From: Oscillospiraceae bacterium
GTDB lineage: Bacteria; Bacillota; Clostridia; Oscillospirales; Ruminococcaceae
Direction: 5' to 3'
Assembly: GCA_900752435.1 (NCBI GenBank)
Contig: CAADVD010000050.1
Span: 1 to 15,266 of the forward strand
DNA: 15,266 bases
In this document: one piece after another, positions 15,119 through 15,266 of the stretch
Position numbering within the stretch: position 1 is the first letter of the stretch
How the letters are laid out: each line of letters opens with the position of its first letter
The notes under the pieces: model-generated
Database searches by the model: none
Seen by the model: only the letters and a program-made list of their open reading frames with translations
Told to the model about the DNA's origin: nothing
Translations under genes and position numbers: made by a program

Positions 15119-15194
15119 TGGAGCTGCTAACCAGATTCGAACTGGTGACCTCGTCCTTACCAAGGACGTGCTCTGCCACCTGAGCCATAGCAGC
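15119..15194 (-). tRNA. tRNA-Thr(GGT)
   Basis: A complete cloverleaf is visible on the minus strand: acceptor GCTGCTA/TAGCAGC, D arm GCTC...GAGC, anticodon stem CGTCC/GGACG with loop TTGGTAA (anticodon GGT), and T arm ACCAG/CTGGT with loop TTCGAAT. The discriminator is U and the CCA end is encoded (15119-15121). Total length is 76 nt. Confidence 0.95.
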
Positions 15195-15209
15195 ATATTA
15201 AATTTAAAA

Positions 15210-15266
15210 TGGCGACCCGCATCGGGTTCGAACCGACGACCTCTAGCGTGACAGGCTAGCGCTCTA
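15210..15266 (-). tRNA. tRNA-Asp(GTC), 5'-partial at window edge
   Basis: Visible on the minus strand are the end of the D stem (GAGC), the anticodon stem CTAGC/GCTAG with loop CTGTCAC (anticodon GTC), the T arm GTCGG/CCGAT with loop TTCGAAC, the 3' acceptor strand GCGGGTC, a G discriminator and an encoded CCA. The 5' acceptor half lies outside. It is 15 nt from tRNA-Thr and probably cotranscribed with it. Confidence 0.93.

Overview
The window looks like chromosomal DNA of an endospore-forming member of the Clostridia. Evidence for this is the CwlJ-type cortex hydrolase, the GerQ-like coat protein and the YpeB-like germination protein, plus strong AGGAGG-type ribosome binding sites and moderate G+C. 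Genus cannot be fixed from the sequence alone. No insertion sequence, phage gene or CRISPR array was seen.

Layout. (1) Positions 1-6239, minus strand: one uninterrupted reading frame for a very large secreted modular protein (at least 2079 residues, C-terminus outside the window). It has a signal peptide, FG-GAP/VCBS-like repeats, an unnamed beta-rich region, Fn3 and Ig-like domains, InlB/Flg_new repeats, GLUG motifs and a final unnamed module. (2) Positions 6537-8576, plus strand and divergent from it: a two-gene LytTR response regulator / GHKL histidine kinase operon, both genes starting with TTG. The shared intergenic region holds a 9-bp direct repeat with 21-bp spacing, the geometry of LytTR binding sites. 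It abuts the putative promoter of the giant gene, so the two-component system probably controls that gene. (3) Positions 8772-10853: an NfeD-like membrane/OB-fold protein followed by flotillin (yuaF-yuaG/floT arrangement). The NfeD-like gene appears to start at an ATC codon. (4) Positions 11004-11919: a cwlJ-gerQ germination pair. (5) Positions 12131-12619, minus: an unrecognised small membrane protein behind a sequence matching the sigma-K promoter consensus. (6) Positions 12739-13536, minus: an LCMT-type SAM methyltransferase with a perfect TTGACA-17-TATAAT promoter and a 14-bp palindrome over the predicted transcription start. (7) Positions 13724-15073, plus: ypeB-like germination gene. (8) Positions 15119-15266, minus: tRNA-Thr(GGT) and a partial tRNA-Asp(GTC), separated from ypeB by a bidirectional terminator.

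Two themes run through the window: surface sensing and display (giant protein, LytTR system, flotillin/NfeD) and spore germination (cwlJ, gerQ, ypeB, perhaps the sigma-K-linked unknown gene). The best leads are the LytTR-type repeat between the kinase operon and the giant gene, the ATC start, the sigma-K-like promoter before an unknown gene, and the unnamed modules inside the giant protein.
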